Origin: Planctomycetota bacterium
GTDB taxonomy: Bacteria > Planctomycetota > UBA1135 > GCA-002686595
Length of the DNA: 64,000 bases
Reading direction: 5' to 3'
Assembly: GCA_028823345.1 (NCBI GenBank)
Contig: JAPKBR010000004.1
Coordinates: forward strand, 1-64,000
The stretch's first letter is position 1. Each line of letters opens with the position of its first letter. Below, one piece after another: positions 8,118-17,645 of this stretch. The notes below the pieces were generated by a model. It was not told the origin of the DNA and ran no database searches. It worked only from the letters and a program-made list of their open reading frames with translations. The position numbers were made by a program, and so were the translations under genes.

Positions 8118-9173
8118 TCAGGCCTTGGCGATCTTGCCGGCCTGGAGTCGACGCTCGGCTAATAGATCCGCCGCGTCATGAGTAGGAACCTTTTCCGTGC
8201 GGGCGATCTCGTAGACCTGCGCGAGGTTGTGACGAATGCCCTCGATGCGCTCCATGGCGGCGGCCTCGTTATAGCCACCGGGGAGCATCTCCACGGCTAC
8301 ATTGATGATCCCGCCCGCGTTGATCACATAGTCAGGTGCGTAAAGAATGCCTCGCTCAGTGAGCATCTGGCCGTGGCGCACTTCGGCCAACTGGTTGTTG
8401 GCGCAGCCGGCGATGACCTTGCAGGCCAAACGAGGGATGGATTCATCGTTGAGGGTCGCGCCGCGGGCGCAGGGTGCGTACACGTCACACTCGACGGCTT
8501 CGTGCCCCTCGTCAGGAACCGACCTGTAGCCGTGCTCCTTGGTCAAAGACGCCACCCGTTCATCATTGATGTCACAGATGATCACGTCAGCACCGCGCTC
8601 GGCAAGCAATTCCGCAAGACGGCCGCCCACTGCACCGACCCCTTGGATCAAAACGCTGCGGCCCTTGCAGTCGGAGGAGCCAAAGGCCTCCTGCAGGGTT
8701 GCTTCGATACCGACCAAGCAACCGTAAGCTGTGTAGGGACTGGGGTTGCCTGAGCTGCCCGCTTCCCGTGCCAAGCCAGTGACCCACCTGGTCTCCTGCT
8801 GAACCACTTCAAGATCCACAATCTTGATGTTCATGTCCTCCGCTGTGATGTAGGCCCCCCCTAGGGAATCCACAAAACGACCCATAGCTCGGAAGAGGGG
8901 ATCTGACTTGATCGACGGATCCCCGATGATCACCGATTTGCCGCCGCCGAGCCCGGTGTCCGCCACGGCGGACTTGTAGGTCATGCCCCGTGACAATCGC
9001 AAGACATCAATCAGAGCTTCGTCCTCGCTCGCGTAGGGCAACATGCGCATGCCCCCCAGGGCCGGGCCAAGGGTGGTGTCGTGAACCGCAATTAGGGCAT
9101 GCAAGCCAGAAGCCTTGTCACGACAGCGCACGACTTTCTCATAGCCGTCCACGGGGAGTTCAGTGATGTCCAT
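8118..9173 (-). CDS. Glu/Leu/Phe/Val dehydrogenase (leucine dehydrogenase family)
   Basis: This 351-residue NAD-dependent enzyme oxidatively deaminates a branched-chain or aromatic amino acid to its 2-oxo acid. The substrate region has GPALGGMRM, Lys67 in MTYKSAVADTG and the catalytic Lys79 in GGGKSVI. The Rossmann domain carries VLIQGVGAVGGRLAE, and APDYVINAGGIINVA near the C terminus is characteristic of the family. Length and motifs match leucine and valine dehydrogenases of about 350-370 residues. The exact amino acid preferred cannot be assigned. A TATCCT hexamer lies 7 nt before the ATG, suggesting a leaderless mRNA. Confidence 0.92.
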   Translation of the reverse strand: MDITELPVDGYEKVVRCRDKASGLHALIAVHDTTLGPALGGMRMLPYASEDEALIDVLRLSRGMTYKSAVADTGLGGGKSVIIGDPSIKSDPLFRAMGRFVDSLGGAYITAEDMNIKIVDLEVVQQETRWVTGLAREAGSSGNPSPYTAYGCLVGIEATLQEAFGSSDCKGRSVLIQGVGAVGGRLAELLAERGADVIICDINDERVASLTKEHGYRSVPDEGHEAVECDVYAPCARGATLNDESIPRLACKVIAGCANNQLAEVRHGQMLTERGILYAPDYVINAGGIINVAVEMLPGGYNEAAAMERIEGIRHNLAQVYEIARTEKVPTHDAADLLAERRLQAGKIAKA

Positions 9174-9180
9174 GGCGTAC

Positions 9181-9186
9181 AGGATA
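9181..9186 (-). promoter_or_regulatory. Putative -10 box of leucine dehydrogenase-like gene
   Basis: TATCCT faces the gene and ends 7 nt before its ATG. A TCGACC lies 18 nt further upstream and could serve as a weak -35 box. Confidence 0.45.
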
Positions 9187-9539
9187 ACCTAGAAACGGCC
9201 GCGGGTCGAGTAGGTGGGGGTCGTTATAGCACGCGCCTGTAGGGAAGATGGGTGTCATATAGGCCTCCCCCATACCCCTGCGACTCCCTAGGGGATGTCC
9301 CTAGGAATTCATCGATTCTCCAGATTGGATTCCGGGCCCGATCAACTGAGGACGGGGGGTTGCTCGATCGTCTGGCGCGGAGCCGGTCTCTCACACGACC
9401 GATGCCCTGGCTTGGCGGGCGAAGAGTCTCGACTCTTGGAGGCAACGCCGCGGGAATGCGAGACAAAAACCACTATCCTCATGCCGCATTGGAAAGCAGC
9501 AACTCACTCACCGACCCCACCCTAGACCATGGGCTCCGT
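9187..9539. other. Divergent intergenic region before the helicase
   Basis: About 350 bp lie between the two divergent genes. The helicase frame is open through it from 9252, but its translation looks non-coding. A TATCCT at 9474-9479 resembles the -10 boxes seen elsewhere in the window. Two small inverted repeats are visible: AAGAGT/ACTCTT at 9422-9437, and TGGGCT/AGCCCA at 9530-9549, which holds the GTG chosen as the helicase start in its loop. Confidence 0.4.
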
Positions 9540-12500
9540 GTGAAGCCCAGGGTGGTGTTTTGTTGTCTCTTGGCCACGGGCATGGAACCCGGTCATGATC
9601 AACTGACCCGGGTCCTGGCCATCCGTCGGCATGGAAACAAATGGGTGAGTTTGGATCGCGCCGTGAATCCAAGCGACTCGCCCGAGGGAAGCACGGGCGC
9701 AGCTGCGCTTGAGGAACTCGGTGAGTTTATTGGGGATGCGATGGTGGTGACGCCCGAGGGCTCGACCCTTGAGCGCTGGCTGGCTTGGGGCTGCGAAGCA
9801 ACCCAAGTACGCGCCACCAGCGTGGCAGAACTTGCAGCCCTGTTGACTCCTGGCCGACAGGCGGCTGGGAATAACGACTTGATTCGAAACCTAATGCCCG
9901 AGAGTTGTGGGGATGGGGCAGGAGAACTCACACCCCCGGATTTGATCTATGCCTGCGGCGGATTGATGAGGAAATTCCAGCGCTCCTCCCTGCATGCCTT
10001 GCAAGTCGCGGCCAAGGGTTACTCCATGGCCTTGGACCGGCTACGGGCAACCGATCCGGGGGGAGCGCAGCGCTTGCAGTTAGCCCTCAGCATGGCGGAA
10101 CATCCCTCCACTTGGAATGCTACGCCGCCCGGTCGCAGCGAACCGGTGCCCGACCTGCAGGAGCACATTCTCAGTAAATCCGCCGCCATCAGCGTCGGAA
10201 TGGCTGTTTTGACGCCGGGAGCTCTTCCCCGTTGGCACGCGGAAGCCTGCCAGCTAGAGGAATCCGACCCGCTCCCGCCGAGGCCTCCCGAAGAACGCCC
10301 TCTCGACGAAACAGAACTCAAACTGGTAGATGATCTTTTTTTGGATCATCTGCCACGAGGGTTCGCGGAGGAGCACGGGCTCGACATGGTTCTCTGCCAA
10401 CGACCTGCCCAGCATGAAGTTGCCCGGGCTGTGGCGGAAATGTTCGGCACGGGAAAGCTGCTGCTGATCCATGCGCCCACGGGAACGGGAAAGACACTGG
10501 CGTACCTCTTACCCGCAATGATTTGGGCACGGGCCAATGGAGCACGGATTGGATTGGCGACTTACACCCGAGCTCTTCAAGAGCAAGCCATGGAACAGGA
10601 TGTCCCGCGCGCCTTGGCGGCTCTTGAACGAGCCGGACAAGAGGGACCGTTTTCCGTAAGCCTACTCAAAGGCCGCAGCAACTACGTCTGCTGGCGTGCA
10701 CTCGAGCAACTGGAACCGCAGCCCAGCGATGATCCCGAGCATTGGCTGGCATGGACCGCGCTCGTCCTCTTTGCCCTCACCGACCCCTCGGGGGATCTGG
10801 ACCGCTTTCCGAAGCGCTCCCCCGTACGCCTGGAATCCGCTCGGGAATACCGCCGCTCCCTCGGGCGCATGCTTTCGAACGCGCGGGCCCAAACCGGTTG
10901 CTGCTTGGGCAAACAAGCCGCCCGCACCTGTGCAGCCCATGTGGCCCGACGCCGGGCCGAACGCAGCAATGTGGTCCTCATGAACCACGCGCTTGTCCTG
11001 TCCACCCAGGAATTCGTGCGCACCGTAATCTTTGACGAATGTGAACACCTGCACGACAGCGCCGCGAGCGCTTGGGAACACCGCATTGATTTCCCCACCG
11101 CCCACACCCACTTGAATCGCATCCATGGGGGCCGCCGGGGTGGAATTTTGGATCGGCTGCACGCCCTTTCGATCAATTCAACCGTGCTCGGTGGAGACCT
11201 AGAAGTTGCCCTCGTCGCCGCATCTGAAGCTGGTGATTGTCTGACTTGGCTAGAGGAGGAGGCCACGCTTTACACCAAGTGGCGGCGCCGAGAACTGGCG
11301 GACCGCGGGATGCAAGAGGCTCACTCCCTCCTGGGAGAATACCTCGCCGGTCAAGAATCCAAAATGGTTCAAGCGCGCAAGAAACTGATGCAGGCCTTGA
11401 TGAACCTGGATTCCTCTTGCGCCGGCTTGGCGGATCGACTGGCCGAGGCAGAAGCGCCTGGAACTGCTCGGGTGAGGCGTCAGCTAGAAGTGTCCCGCGG
11501 GGATCTCAACACTCTTCGCAGCTCCCTCGGCAGTTGGCTTCCGGTCAAAGACGATACGATCGAATTAGACAACCGCTGGTGGTACGAAGTGGAGACCAAC
11601 CCAGCGGGTGATGCGGTCCTGGTGGCCACCCCACTCTTGCCCCATGAACTCTTGGGATCCCAATATTACCCGGATCTCCAAAGTGCCGCATTCATGTCCG
11701 CAACCACGAAACAGAGGGGATCCTTTGATGGGTCCATGCACTACTTGGGGCTTCATTTTGTAGCCCAGCCCCAAGATGACGAAGGCTGGACCCCGCGCAC
11801 GGTGAAAACGGTTGATGCCCCCGAGGTCTTCGACTACTCGCGAGTTTTCGTCGGGATCATACGCGATGCGCCAGATGTGCAGGAAAAACAGCAGTTCCTT
11901 GACTACACGACTAAACTCATCGAGGACCTCACCAATCGCACCCGAGGGCGAACGTTGGTGTTGTTTACAAGCCTAGCGGACTGCCGACATGTGGGCGAGC
12001 GCCTCCAAGCTTCGTTCGAAGAACGCCACCTGCCCCTCTGGTACCAGGGCATGCCGGGACTCGACAAGGAAGAGCTCGCCACCCTCTTTCGAGACCGAAC
12101 TAATTCGGTCTTGCTGGGGGTCGACACGTTTTGGTATGGGGCCGACTTCCCAGGGGAAACCCTCGAGTACCTGATCATTGCACGCCTGCCCTACGGGGTA
12201 CCCGGCGCCTTTCATCACGCCCAGTGCGCGCTGATGGGAGTGGGAGTCCAGCGCGAGGCAATCTACATGCCCCGGGCCTTGGCCAAGTTCCGCCAGGGGT
12301 TTGGACGCTTGATGCGACGAACCACAGACCGTGGTTGTGTGCTGATCCTCGACAAACGCATTGCCCGCCAGGGTCACCGGGCCTTCCTGGCGGACTTGCC
12401 CCTTGCGGGATTCAGAAAAGACGATGGGGCGCGCATCCTGCAGGGGGAATCCAGTCGGGTGCTCAAGGCGGCGCTTGAGCACATGGGGCTTGGGGTAGAC

Positions 12501-12626
12501 GAAGAGGCTTCGCCACCCGAAAAACCAAGTCCAAAGCGCCCCAAGGAGCCCGAACAGGACGCTCCAAAGCCGTTCAAGGAGGACCCCGGTCCCCTAGCGG
12601 TCAATCCAGATGACATTCCCTGGTGA
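9540..12626 (+). CDS. DinG/XPD-like ATP-dependent DNA helicase with degenerate exonuclease-like N terminus
   Basis: This is an SF2 helicase, probably 5'-3', acting in DNA repair. Counting from the GTG at 9540 (1028 residues), Walker A is APTGTGKT with Lys318, and the DEAH-type box is DECEH at 499-503. Cysteines 384, 454, 455 and 464 have the spacing expected of the DinG iron-sulfur domain. The C-terminal helicase half contains DTFWYGADFPGE. The first about 45 residues (VVFCCLLATGMEPGHDQ) resemble the first motif of DnaQ exonucleases but have Cys and Leu in place of the catalytic Asp and Glu. Start is uncertain: TTG 9489, ATG 9456 and GTG 9252 are in frame. The Lys/Pro-rich C-terminal tail is likely disordered. 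Confidence 0.85.
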   Translation: MKPRVVFCCLLATGMEPGHDQLTRVLAIRRHGNKWVSLDRAVNPSDSPEGSTGAAALEELGEFIGDAMVVTPEGSTLERWLAWGCEATQVRATSVAELAALLTPGRQAAGNNDLIRNLMPESCGDGAGELTPPDLIYACGGLMRKFQRSSLHALQVAAKGYSMALDRLRATDPGGAQRLQLALSMAEHPSTWNATPPGRSEPVPDLQEHILSKSAAISVGMAVLTPGALPRWHAEACQLEESDPLPPRPPEERPLDETELKLVDDLFLDHLPRGFAEEHGLDMVLCQRPAQHEVARAVAEMFGTGKLLLIHAPTGTGKTLAYLLPAMIWARANGARIGLATYTRALQEQAMEQDVPRALAALERAGQEGPFSVSLLKGRSNYVCWRALEQLEPQPSDDPEHWLAWTALVLFALTDPSGDLDRFPKRSPVRLESAREYRRSLGRMLSNARAQTGCCLGKQAARTCAAHVARRRAERSNVVLMNHALVLSTQEFVRTVIFDECEHLHDSAASAWEHRIDFPTAHTHLNRIHGGRRGGILDRLHALSINSTVLGGDLEVALVAASEAGDCLTWLEEEATLYTKWRRRELADRGMQEAHSLLGEYLAGQESKMVQARKKLMQALMNLDSSCAGLADRLAEAEAPGTARVRRQLEVSRGDLNTLRSSLGSWLPVKDDTIELDNRWWYEVETNPAGDAVLVATPLLPHELLGSQYYPDLQSAAFMSATTKQRGSFDGSMHYLGLHFVAQPQDDEGWTPRTVKTVDAPEVFDYSRVFVGIIRDAPDVQEKQQFLDYTTKLIEDLTNRTRGRTLVLFTSLADCRHVGERLQASFEERHLPLWYQGMPGLDKEELATLFRDRTNSVLLGVDTFWYGADFPGETLEYLIIARLPYGVPGAFHHAQCALMGVGVQREAIYMPRALAKFRQGFGRLMRRTTDRGCVLILDKRIARQGHRAFLADLPLAGFRKDDGARILQGESSRVLKAALEHMGLGVDEEASPPEKPSPKRPKEPEQDAPKPFKEDPGPLAVNPDDIPW

Positions 12627-12699
12627 GTTCATCCGCCGAAGCCCTAACTCATGAAAAAGAGGGGCGATCCTGAGGCTCCAGATGCGATGATCCCACTCC

Positions 12700-13863
12700 G
12701 TGAAGATCCTCTTTCTCTCCCAGCGCGTGCCATTTCCCCCCAACCGGGGAGACAAGATCACCACTTGGCGATTGGTGGAACGCCTCGCACGCAAGCATGA
12801 GGTCACGATCATGGCCTTTGCTCATGACGAGGCGGACATGGAAGGCGCGGAAGCCCTGCGAGCCAAAGGTTTTGAGACCATTGCCATCCCTATCGATGTG
12901 CGACGGCAAAAGTTCAAGGCCCTGCCAAGAATGCTCGGCGACACCCCCATGACCTTAGCGGTCTTTGGTTCACCGCAAATGCAAAGCGCAGTCTCGGAGC
13001 GCATGCAAGAAATGGACGCGGCCTACGCCTACTCATCTGCCATGGGGGCTTTCCTCTTGCCCCAGACCAAACCATGGGTCATGCACTTCGCTGAACTGGA
13101 TTCGGACAAGTGGCTGCAGTACGCCGAGCGCCACCGCTGGCCCTTGTCTCAGATTTACCGGCGCGAGTGGCGGTTGCTAGAAAAGTTCGAGGCCAAGGTG
13201 GCCGATGCCACCAGCCAAAATGTGTTCTGCACCCCATTGGAACAGCGCATCTTCCAGGACCGCATCCCAGGCCGCCCCTCCATGGTGTTACGCAACGGGG
13301 TCGACCTAGAGCACTTTTCACCCCGCCCGTCCGAAGCAGAACCCGAACACATGGTCTTCACCGGGGTCATGGACTACTACCCCAACATCGACGGATGCGT
13401 CCACTTTGTGAAAGAGGTTCTGCCCCGGGTGCGTAGCGAGTTTCCCAACGCACGGTTCACCATCGTGGGCTCGCGCCCCACCAAGGAGGTTCTACGCCTG
13501 GGCAAAACAGAAGGGGTCGAAGTCACGGGCTTTGTGGACTCAACCGCCGATTGGATGGCCCGCGCGACCATTGCCGTTGCCCCCCTAAGAGTGGCCCGAG
13601 GCATCCAAAACAAGGTCCTGGAGGCCATGGCCATGGGCTTGCCTATCGTGGGCACCACCTCCGCGACCCAGGGAGTCGGAGCCATTCACGGGCGGCAATA
13701 TCTGGTGGCCGACCGGGCTGAAGAACAGGCCCATGGGGTTCGCGGGCTGCTGCGGGACGAGGCTGCCCGTACGCGTCTCGGCCTGTCTGCCCGCAAGTTC
13801 GTCGAAAAGCATCACGACTGGGAGTCCGTTTTTGCGGACCTCAACGGTCTGTTTGCAGAGTGA
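12700..13863 (+). CDS. Glycosyltransferase of the exosortase-associated sugar transferase type (TIGR03087-like)
   Basis: The 387-residue protein starts MKILFLSQRVPFPPNRGDK (GTG start) and contains MHFAELDSDKWLQYAER, FTGVMDYYPNIDG and APLRVARGIQNKVLEAMAM. Together these match the sugar transferase family usually found with PEP-CTERM/exosortase polysaccharide loci. It has the two-domain GT-B arrangement and no membrane segment. It presumably adds a sugar to a surface polysaccharide precursor. No exosortase or other polysaccharide gene lies nearby. Neighbours on the same strand are the helicase (73 bp upstream) and a methyltransferase. Confidence 0.85.
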   Translation: MKILFLSQRVPFPPNRGDKITTWRLVERLARKHEVTIMAFAHDEADMEGAEALRAKGFETIAIPIDVRRQKFKALPRMLGDTPMTLAVFGSPQMQSAVSERMQEMDAAYAYSSAMGAFLLPQTKPWVMHFAELDSDKWLQYAERHRWPLSQIYRREWRLLEKFEAKVADATSQNVFCTPLEQRIFQDRIPGRPSMVLRNGVDLEHFSPRPSEAEPEHMVFTGVMDYYPNIDGCVHFVKEVLPRVRSEFPNARFTIVGSRPTKEVLRLGKTEGVEVTGFVDSTADWMARATIAVAPLRVARGIQNKVLEAMAMGLPIVGTTSATQGVGAIHGRQYLVADRAEEQAHGVRGLLRDEAARTRLGLSARKFVEKHHDWESVFADLNGLFAE

Positions 13864-13888
13864 ATGCCGCGCCGGTCCAAGGTCCCTC

Positions 13889-13894
13889 TACAAT
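13889..13894 (+). promoter_or_regulatory. Putative -10 box of the methyltransferase gene
   Basis: TACAAT ends 6 nt before the ATG at 13901, which places the expected transcription start at the start codon. No Shine-Dalgarno sequence is present. Confidence 0.5.
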
Positions 13895-13900
13895 GGGGCC

Positions 13901-14590
13901 ATGACACACGAAGCGATTCAAGCGATCTTTGACGATTGGGCTGGCTCAGGCCGTGCGGACATGATGGAGCCTCGCCACCAAAATGTGGCCGAGCAGGTGA
14001 TCGCCCAGATGGATATGCGGCCAGGCATGCAAGTCCTCGACATGGGCTGTGGCACTGGCTGGGCAACGAGGCTCTTGGGCAAGTCCGCACCGGGTGCAAC
14101 CGCCGTGGGTATCGATTGCAGTCCAGCCATGGTCAAGCGTGCGGAAGAACTGCACGACCTCACCAGCCGTGCGCGTTACATGGTCAGCCAAATGGAACAG
14201 GTCGCCTTCAAGGACGGCCGCTTCGATCGGGTCTTTTCCATGGAAGCCCTTAGCTATGCCCCTGACATGAATGGCGTTCTCCAAGAAGCGTTTCGCTTGA
14301 CGAAAGTTGGTGGCAGTTCCCATTTCATCATTGGCCGTTACAAGGAATGCGTGCCATCGGAAGGGTGGTCCGACGCCATGGGCCTGGCCATGGCATGGCT
14401 CTCCGAAGATGAGTGGCGGGGTGCCATGCAAGAAGCCGGTTTCTCTGACGTGCACGTCGGCCGGGTGCGGGCTGCGGAAGGCCCTGGGGAAGAGAGCGAG
14501 TTCACCCCATACAGCACTTGTCCCGATTGGGAAAGCCATCTCACCACTTATGAATCTGGATACCTCTGGCTGAAAGGCCAGCGCAGTTGA
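13901..14590 (+). CDS. Class I SAM-dependent methyltransferase
   Basis: The 229-residue protein has the canonical SAM fold. Motif I is VLDMGCGTGWATRLL at about residues 47-61. An acidic residue ends the second strand (VGIDCSPAMV), FKDGRFDRVFSMEAL is motif II, and a KVGG turn follows. The family resembles ubiquinone/menaquinone-type and small-molecule methyltransferases, but no specific substrate can be named. The frame is open upstream to 13733 inside the preceding glycosyltransferase. The ATG at 13901 is preferred because the domain begins there and a -10-like TACAAT sits just upstream. Confidence 0.88.
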   Translation: MTHEAIQAIFDDWAGSGRADMMEPRHQNVAEQVIAQMDMRPGMQVLDMGCGTGWATRLLGKSAPGATAVGIDCSPAMVKRAEELHDLTSRARYMVSQMEQVAFKDGRFDRVFSMEALSYAPDMNGVLQEAFRLTKVGGSSHFIIGRYKECVPSEGWSDAMGLAMAWLSEDEWRGAMQEAGFSDVHVGRVRAAEGPGEESEFTPYSTCPDWESHLTTYESGYLWLKGQRS

Positions 14591-14656
14591 AGGGCCCCGC
14601 ATCTGACGAACGTCACGTCAGCGGCTGCCCACTTGAACCTCTAACCCCTGTAAGCC

Positions 14657-15997
14657 ATGTACTCAGAACTCGCAGATAAAGCCACTCAAACTCAAACCAG
14701 TACGGCCTTGGCCGACATGATCCGCGGCTGGCTTTCAACCGACTCATTCCTGCTCGGCACCGACCTGCTGATTGAGAATTGGCAGTGGATTGGGTTGCTC
14801 ACCCTGCTGGGGATTGCCGTTGTGCTTGAGCGCATCACGACGGCCGTCTTTCGCAAAATGGCCAAGGATCTGACCAGCGGTAGCGGAGTTCGTCAGGACT
14901 ACACGCGGCTGGGCAAGTTTGTGCGCCCCTTTGGGATCCTCGTCACCTGGTGGATCTTCCTAGCGATCTATCCAGTTCTAGACATTAACAACAAAACCCT
15001 CTCGGGGATTATCGACGTGGGTGGTGGCTTAATCGTTGCCTTTGCCGGGATCGTCGCGACCTGGCGATTTGTCGATGTCCTCTGTGATTTCTTGAAAGCA
15101 AGGGCGGCGCTTTCGGAGAACAAGTTCGACGACATGCTGGTGCCTCTGCTTCGGCGGACCCTAAAGATCTTCGTGATCGTAATTGGCGTGGCGTATTTTT
15201 CCTCGCGCGTCACCGAAGACTTCTACAAAGTCATCGCTGGCCTTTCGATCGGTAGTGCAGTTCTGCTGTTTGCCTTCAAGGACAGCTTGGAGAACGTCTT
15301 CGGCACCTTCACGGTGCTCATGGACCAGCCATTCCAGCTTGGCGACTGGATTACAGTTGGATCGGTGGACGGAACGGTAGAGAGGGTTGGCTTTCGCTCC
15401 ACGCGCGTGCGGACTTTCTATAACTCGGTCATCACCGTCCCCAACCGGGACTTCATCAGCGCCACAGTGGACAACTGGGGCGCCCGCCGATACCGACGTA
15501 TCAAGCAAACCCTGGGTGTGACTTATGATACGCCCCCGGAGAAAGTCGAAGCCTTCTGCGAAGGCATCCGGGAGTTGATTCGTCAGCACCCCTACACGCG
15601 TAAGGACTACTTCCATGTGTACTTCACCGGGTTTGGGGCATCCTCTCTCGATGTCTTGGTCTACTGCTTCGTTGAGGTGAAAGACTGGTCCATGGAGCTG
15701 CGCGAGAAACACCGCCTATTCGCAGATATCTTGCGTCTTGCGGAGCAACTCGGGGTCCAGTTCGCGTTCCCCACCACGAGTTTGCATGTGGTCAAGCCCG
15801 AGGATTTGGAGCATCCCAATCGACCCGCAACTGCCCAGGCGGGGGCAGCCATGGGTAAGGAACTAGGACAGAAAATCGCCCGGGCCACCATGGACCCCTA
15901 TGGCGAGGACCTCCCCGGTCCGGTGGTCTTTCAGCAACCAAGGTCCTCGAGCATTGCCCCAGGTGGCGGCTCTGAAGGGGGCGATGGTGACGGTTAG
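14657..15997 (+). CDS. MscS-family mechanosensitive ion channel
   Basis: This 446-residue inner-membrane channel probably releases solutes on hypo-osmotic shock. Four or five hydrophobic helices lie in the first about 210 residues. The pore-lining helix is near GLSIGSAVLLFAFKDS. The MscS beta domain follows with FQLGDWITVGSVDGTVERVG and an FRSTRVRTFYNSVITVPN signature. A cytoplasmic alpha/beta vestibule comes next. The last about 60 residues are Pro/Gly/Ser-rich (APGGGSEGGDGDG) and likely disordered. E. coli MscS has 286 residues, so this form carries extra N-terminal helices and the tail. Confidence 0.93.
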   Translation: MYSELADKATQTQTSTALADMIRGWLSTDSFLLGTDLLIENWQWIGLLTLLGIAVVLERITTAVFRKMAKDLTSGSGVRQDYTRLGKFVRPFGILVTWWIFLAIYPVLDINNKTLSGIIDVGGGLIVAFAGIVATWRFVDVLCDFLKARAALSENKFDDMLVPLLRRTLKIFVIVIGVAYFSSRVTEDFYKVIAGLSIGSAVLLFAFKDSLENVFGTFTVLMDQPFQLGDWITVGSVDGTVERVGFRSTRVRTFYNSVITVPNRDFISATVDNWGARRYRRIKQTLGVTYDTPPEKVEAFCEGIRELIRQHPYTRKDYFHVYFTGFGASSLDVLVYCFVEVKDWSMELREKHRLFADILRLAEQLGVQFAFPTTSLHVVKPEDLEHPNRPATAQAGAAMGKELGQKIARATMDPYGEDLPGPVVFQQPRSSSIAPGGGSEGGDGDG

Positions 15998-16268
15998 GGC
16001 TGAAGGTCCCCCCATCACTTGTTGGCTTGGATCAAGCGAATCGGGCCGCAACAGGTCAACCGTATCGGCACTCTTAGGGCCGGAAACGGTGATTTAGCGC
16101 CAAGCCAGCTTAAGCAGCGTAACCTTTCTTTTGTCAGTGGGTTTGATTCGCCATGAATTGTGGATTCCCTCAAGGGCATTGATACCGAGCACTTGGGCTC
16201 TTGCATCACCCCCTTGCCCCACTCGTCTATTCACCGGTACAAGCAACAACCACTTAGGAATTCCTTCC

Positions 16269-17588
16269 ATGAAGACCCTGACAACCTTTGCCCTCGTCTG
16301 CTCCCTTTCATCAACCGCTTTCTCCCAAGCCATTCACCACGTGGACGCTTCCGCCGCACCGGGTGGCAACGGCCAAAGTTGGGCACAAGCCTTCGGGTCC
16401 CTCGACCACGGACTCGACGCGGCCCATGATGGGGATCAGATCTGGGTAGCCGCAGGGACTTATAAACCTAGGCACCGCACATCAGCGAGCGATCCTCGCT
16501 CTGTCAGTTTTCGGCCTCGGGACGGAGTGCACATGTTTGGTGGGTTCGCCGGCAACGAACAAACTCTTGCGGGCCGGGCAGGGTTGTTTGCAGACACCAT
16601 CCTTGATGGAGAGATTGGCAACCCCAATACGATTCAAGACAACGCCCGTCATGTACTCCGCTTAGACGGCAACGGATTTCTGCATACCTTTGATGGTTTT
16701 TGCGTCCAGAATGGGTACGCGGATGGAACCGGCTTACACGGGACGGGGGGCGCGGCATTCGTACAGTTGGGCACCAAGTTCGTGCGCAACTGTATTTTCC
16801 GTGACAATCGCGCCGTACGCGGTGGAGCGCTCTATGTGGAAGCCAGCGTGTGCTTCGTTCAAGATTGTCTATTCGAGGGAAACCTAGCCCAACGGGGCGG
16901 AGCCCTGTTTGCCACCCAACGCATCGCTGTGGCCAATACGATCTTTCGCCGAAACGCCGCCTTCGTCACCGGCGGGGCTATCCTGGTTACCCAAGGGGGC
17001 ACTCCCAGCTCCACCTTCCAGAATTGCCTGCTCTACGGCAACCGGGCACGCACGGGGGGCGCGGTGTTCCTGACGAATGGGTCTGTAACCAATACCCCGG
17101 GTAAGGCACTATTCTCGGGCTGCACGGTTGTATCGAATTTCGCAGCCATCCACGGCGGCGCCTTTGCTACCCCGCCCAACGCCCTTCAAGGCTGCGACCT
17201 GAGGGTTTGGAATTCGATCGTCTGGAACAACGAGGCCACCGAAGACCCCCATTACACCGGGCATGGAAGCCACCTTGAGGTTCTTTACTCCGACTTTCAG
17301 GGCGGTTGGCCCGGCGCGGGCAACATCGACAGAAACCCGCGCTTCACGAACGCCTTGAATCACGACTACACCCTACGATTCCTGTCGCCTTGTATCGATT
17401 CGGCCAGCAATTTACGCGTGACGCCAGATGTTTGGGACTTGGATCAAGATGATGTGTGGGCTGAAGCCACGCCCTTCGACTTGCTGGGGCAAGCTCGCCA
17501 CGCGGACGATTCCACCTCACCAGATACGGGAGAGGGCAACTCCCCCATCACCGACATGGGGGCCTTCGAGGTCGCCGGCAGGGACTAG
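16269..17588 (+). CDS. Secreted right-handed beta-helix protein
   Basis: The 439-residue product has a signal peptide (MKTLTTFALVCSLSSTAFSQ). HVDASAAPGGNGQSWAQAF then opens a parallel beta-helix, as in many predicted secreted planctomycete proteins. Repeats of N-x-I/F-R-x-N and GGA coils run through the middle (FRDNRAVRGGALY, FEGNLAQRGGALF, FRRNAAFVTGGAI). The C terminus, ITDMGAFEVAG, resembles the end of choice-of-anchor Q domains. It probably sits outside the cell and binds or cleaves polysaccharide, but no catalytic residues can be assigned. An AGGAA about 10 nt before the ATG supports this start over 16131. Confidence 0.8.
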   Translation: MKTLTTFALVCSLSSTAFSQAIHHVDASAAPGGNGQSWAQAFGSLDHGLDAAHDGDQIWVAAGTYKPRHRTSASDPRSVSFRPRDGVHMFGGFAGNEQTLAGRAGLFADTILDGEIGNPNTIQDNARHVLRLDGNGFLHTFDGFCVQNGYADGTGLHGTGGAAFVQLGTKFVRNCIFRDNRAVRGGALYVEASVCFVQDCLFEGNLAQRGGALFATQRIAVANTIFRRNAAFVTGGAILVTQGGTPSSTFQNCLLYGNRARTGGAVFLTNGSVTNTPGKALFSGCTVVSNFAAIHGGAFATPPNALQGCDLRVWNSIVWNNEATEDPHYTGHGSHLEVLYSDFQGGWPGAGNIDRNPRFTNALNHDYTLRFLSPCIDSASNLRVTPDVWDLDQDDVWAEATPFDLLGQARHADDSTSPDTGEGNSPITDMGAFEVAGRD

Positions 17589-17645
17589 GGTCGAGGAAGA
17601 CCTTCCGACTGTCGCATGAAGCAGACCGGAGAGTTTCTTCAACTC

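Noticed and set aside
9252-9539. Upstream extension of the helicase frame to a GTG at 9252
   Set aside because: The translation looks non-coding, and a -10-like TATCCT inside it at 9474-9479 implies a later start.
17590-17609. Imperfect hairpin between the convergent beta-helix and DUF1501 genes
   Set aside because: Only seven pairs with a bulge; too weak to call a terminator.
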